Assembly: GCA_037903355.1 (NCBI GenBank)
Contig: JBAJFE010000060.1
Coordinates: 124,001 to 188,000 of the forward strand
DNA from: Trichuris trichiura
Lineage: Eukaryota; Nematoda; Enoplea; Trichinellida; Trichuridae
DNA: 64,000 bases
Direction of reading: 5' to 3'
Positions 60,724-64,000 of the stretch are shown one piece after another (within the stretch, counting starts at the first letter, position 1; each line of letters begins with the position of its first letter). The notes under the pieces are model-generated. The model searched no databases. It was not told the origin of the DNA and saw nothing but the letters and a program-made list of their open reading frames with translations. Position numbers and translations under genes: made by a program.

Positions 60724-61128
60724 AAACTCTTCATTCTCTTTCTTTCTTGTGCTTACCAACGGGACACAGCTACCGTAATAAAGACGCTGAACTATGGAAG
60801 AAAAAAGCTATGAAAATAAAACTGTATAGCGCAATGTTTGCAACTTAATCATGTTTCGTTGATCAAATGACGACTGCACATTTCATCGATATTATTTTAC
60901 CACATGCAATTGCCAATAAGCTTATAACCAATATTGAAGCAAAGCTGCCTTACTTACGCAAGCGATTAAGCATTCTGATAAAAGCTTAAATTTCTTCAAG
61001 TTCTGCTGGAAAGTTGAATGAGTGAAGCGTGGTTTAAGCATTGTTAAGCCAATTGAAACAAATGTAAGCCCAAAGAAACGCGAAGGTTTTGTTCAAATGA
61101 TTATGCGTGCAGTGCGCAGTACTGTTGC

Positions 61129-63033
61129 CTAAGGACATAGTTCAACGTAGTTAGCAGGAAACAGACCATACTGGCCTCGACACATTCCGCGCCACCAGTC
61201 CGCATCCACCTAAACGAAAAGCACAAAGAAATGGGAAGAGCAAAGTTCAACAATGAAGTTTCATACCATGTCAATGTTGCTGATGATGTCGTCCGGTTCA
61301 AACGAAATTTCGTCAAAATCGCCTTAGAAGACGAAATAGTCATTACTTTTATTACGAAAGCCATAAATGCTAACCTGCTGTGTAATCGTACAAGGCAATA
61401 GCACGTATACCAGTGTCTGCCATGGGATGCTCTGGTTGACCAAGAGGATGGGAATCGACGGGCTGCAATTTGTCATCGCCAGAAAATTCCCGATTACAAC
61501 TTGTCAAAGTTTCCCCAGGGGCATCGCTGAGTGGATGATCTTCGATGGCAACTGTTTTCAAATCATCCTTATCTTCTGCTTCTCTATTGTATTCACTATT
61601 GCTGACAGCAGCAGCAGCAGCAGCAGGTTGCCAACGAGGGCATGGTTCCACGTCATCCGAAACATCAGGCTCATCTGTAGGCCAGTCTTCATCGTTCTCT
61701 ACATTCGTATCATTTCCTTGCATATCATCAACGTTACTCTGTTGCTTATAGTCAGATGTCATTTCCCGGTCATTATCTTGCATCACTTGTCCATTTGCAT
61801 TCACCTCATTTTCATTGTCCACTTTTGTATTACATGGGGGAGAGGCATTCTTTTGCACATTCCATGCAGGCAGCTTTCCTGGCTTAGGACGATCGACTTG
61901 AGGCTGCATTTAAAAAAAACAACCATAAGAGAATTAGCAGTATTTCTTATCTTGAACTAACCGCTGCATTCTTAACTGCCAATTTTTCAAATTTCTCTTT
62001 CAACGAAGAAGCCTTACACAAACTAAGTTCGTTCTTCAACGCTTCCTGACGTTCGTCACTGTTCCCACAGCTGACAATATTCTCTCCAGTTCTCTGCTAA
62101 GCAAGAAGGCAATTTGTTATTTCAAAAGATAGAACATACCAATAGATTAACGGCCATATTTACTGCAGCAGTGTTGCGCTTCCCGCGTGAGTCTTACTTT
62201 TGCAAGAAAATTGCAGAAGATAAAGCAACTCCATTATGCGCACAAAGAAAGGTGTGTGGTATCATAGAGAGAAAAATTGCGTTACATAAATGTCATATTG
62301 AACAAACATTGTACCAAAGTGATTGCAGAAAATTGCTTACTTGTTGTGCAGCCCCTTCGAGCAATTGCTTCCGTTGTTTGACCGCCTCTACACCTGAATG
62401 TTAAGTAAACGTTGAGAGCACGCAATGTGCCGCTGTCTATTACGTACCGTTTTTCCAAGCAGGAATAGACCGTGGCGGTTTCCTAATATTATTCGTGTCG
62501 CAGTTTGCAGAAAGCCAATCATGCGATATGTTGCCTTTAATATCAATTTTTGGCCCCTTCTGCGACTCGTGAACAGCTAGTTTTTCTCGGTGATCCCAAC
62601 CCAACGCGCATTTATCCTGTCGATCCGTTTGAACACCAAACTTTCCGCCAAAACCATACGAATAGTCCACTTGAGATGGATGCTTTTCTGTAGCGCCTTT
62701 GTAATTCCAAGATTCGGCAGACTAAACTAAGAAAGTAACTCCATTGGAAACTACATAACGTAAAACTATTTACCTTATCCATACGATCTTTCATAACTCC
62801 AAAGCGGCCGCCATATCCATGGGATGGTTGCGAGCTTGCCGACTGCATACGCTTCTTACCTTCCATGTCGCCCACTATTGTGTCCTGACGCACTTTTTCC
62901 AAGTCAATGGCACCTTGCAATCCTGAACCTTCAACGGTTTTTGATCCCCAACGGCTTTCTTTCTCCGACACGTCGTTGACAAAGTCTGGATCGGTATCCC
63001 AATCGTCACGGCCTTGCATCACGGCAGTTTGCA
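61129..63033 (-). CDS. cttn: Cortactin-type Arp2/3 and actin regulator (5' end missing)
   Basis: Cortactin binds Arp2/3 and F-actin and stabilises branched actin at the cell cortex. Exons: 63033-62774, 62721-62448, 62393-62341, 62096-61962, 61903-61375, 61322-61267 and 61209-61129. All phases agree, giving about 463 codons after an unseen first exon that contributes one base. Domains in order: the N-terminal acidic Arp2/3-binding motif [17 protein letters not shown]; cortactin repeats [17 protein letters not shown] and [19 protein letters not shown]; a lysine/glutamate-rich helix; a long acidic, proline-poor linker; and a C-terminal SH3 domain ([20 protein letters not shown], then [20 protein letters not shown]). 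Only about two repeats are visible; vertebrate cortactin has six and a half. A GCA-type tract encodes a short alanine run in the linker. The start codon is probably upstream of 63034, perhaps outside the window. Confidence 0.93.
61604..61626. repeat. CAG-type trinucleotide tract in the cortactin linker exon
   Basis: About seven repeats of GCA/TGC lie inside the coding exon and encode alanines between PRWQP and VSNSEY. Such tracts are often length-polymorphic. Confidence 0.85.
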
Positions 63034-64000
63034 CTAAAACATAAACGGATGACTCCTTTGTGCCTCAGACTGTTTCGTGACTTCAGTAACACTGCGCCGC
63101 TGATTCAACATTGCAAGTTTGCAAACGAGGCCAAGGAAATGCAAGCAAATCAGAAATGAATACAGCTGCCCTCACAAGGACAGACAGAGGCAGATGAAAA
63201 TGCCAAAAAGCACGGCGGTTTTGCTACTAACGCCAAGTGGGTCTTCGCGATGTGCCAATGAAAGCATAGAGCACCTCTTACCCATCTGCCCCGTAGGTAG
63301 GTAGGTGAAGAGCTTTTTTTAAGAGAAGTTCAAACACTCTGTTCAAGGAATAAAAACCCCTAATCAGCCTGACAGAACCAGGACACAAATGACCAGGGTG
63401 AGTATTGGACAGAAAAAGCTTGACGCATAGTATGGTAAGGTATAGGTCACCAAGTGCAGAACTAAGTCAAGGGCCAGCAACTAAACTAACGTTTCCATGT
63501 TTAGATACGTTTATGCCCATTTGACCTATGTTCAATTGGGCAAATAGCATCTTTCAACCATGCCAGGAGCGCCAAAATGCTACTTACTCTTCGCATAAGA
63601 AATTGCGAATGGTGGCTTCTGTCGAATGGTAACTGAAAGACGTATAACGCCACTTGGAAGAACGCCTTCGCACCTATGACAGCAGCTTAAGAGAACAAAT
63701 CATGATTCACCGACGAAGAAACTTGAGTAGAATAACCAGCTGATTTAAAAGATGACTCATTAGAACAGTAGCCAAAAGTGGCAAACAAAAGGTTTGCAGG
63801 TTAAAACTTGATCTACTGTATAACATGTGATTGAGATGAATAAGTCGCAGTCTCAGTTGCCCAATCAGAGAGAATTATGTTAACGTTTCTTGAATACACA
63901 TTTTAAAAATGTTACTTCTACTACGTATTAATACCTCAATTGGCAGTTCTCATTTATTTTTTTCGTCTAATAGATGTATACGAATGTTCGGAGAGAGGTT
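63034..64000. other. Upstream flank of the cortactin gene
   Basis: This is the first intron, or the 5' region, of the cortactin gene. I could not identify a first coding exon ending in phase 1 with a convincing ATG. No other feature is visible. Confidence 0.4.

Larger units (their letters stand above)
60380..60796. mobile_element. Foldback element j with hammerhead-like cores
   Basis: The left end reads TTAGTACGGGACTGTATG, then TTTCCATAG. The arms of about 130 bp (60406-60540 and 60683-60800) are near-perfect inverted copies around about 140 bp of unique sequence. The flanks share GAAGAAAAAAGCT (60367-60379 and 60797-60809); three more bases, ATG, also match because the right arm ends in similar sequence. 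The right-arm core is intact, and the left-arm core has one base change. The element lies between mrps18c and the cortactin gene. Confidence 0.85.

Noticed and set aside
61367..61960. 197-codon plus-strand frame
   Set aside because: It is the antisense of the large cortactin linker exon, whose minus-strand reading fits the gene model and SH3 domain.

Overview
This is a window of animal nuclear DNA, AT-rich and full of repeats. Protein genes are split by many short GT-AG introns (most 45-75 nt). The products include complex I, mitochondrial ribosome and meiotic repair proteins. The very short introns and the transposon types suggest a compact-intron invertebrate. A nematode-like ecdysozoan is my best guess, but nothing here proves the species.

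Layout: from 1 to about 28 kb I find no recognisable gene, only transposon remains, simple repeats and foldback elements. Five genes follow, all on the minus strand: a plasma-membrane-type Na+/H+ exchanger (34128-28040, 11 exons); the complex I 75-kDa subunit NDUFS1 (51209-46477, 12 exons, 724 codons); the meiotic MutS homologue MSH5 (57921-53108, about 20 exons, about 788 codons); the mitochondrial ribosomal protein bS18m/MRPS18C (59760-59323, one exon); and a cortactin-type actin regulator (63033-61129, 5' end missing). I built the exon models by hand from splice sites. NHE and NDUFS1 keep one reading frame through every junction and end at a stop. They do not form one pathway, and nothing indicates an operon.

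Mobile DNA: two internally deleted copies of one Tigger/pogo transposon (12692-13882 and 43890-44894) keep different parts of the transposase. Between and beside them lie short pogo-type MITEs. A decayed mariner transposase lies at about 38.6-39.3 kb on the minus strand.

The most interesting content is a dispersed family of foldback (inverted-repeat) elements at about 17.1-18.0, 20.0, 31.4, 40.2, 41.0-41.7, 50.0-50.3, 56.9-57.1 and 60.4-60.8 kb. Several carry a hammerhead-ribozyme-like core: CTGANGA, a GC-rich hairpin, then GAAAGCT and a short stem I. Copies differ at the permissive position N7 of the core and show compensating changes in stem I. At least five insertions are flanked by exact direct repeats of 13-16 bp. 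This fits retrotransposition by target-primed reverse transcription (Penelope-like or retrozyme-like, non-autonomous) better than a DNA transposon. Three of these elements sit in introns of the genes above.
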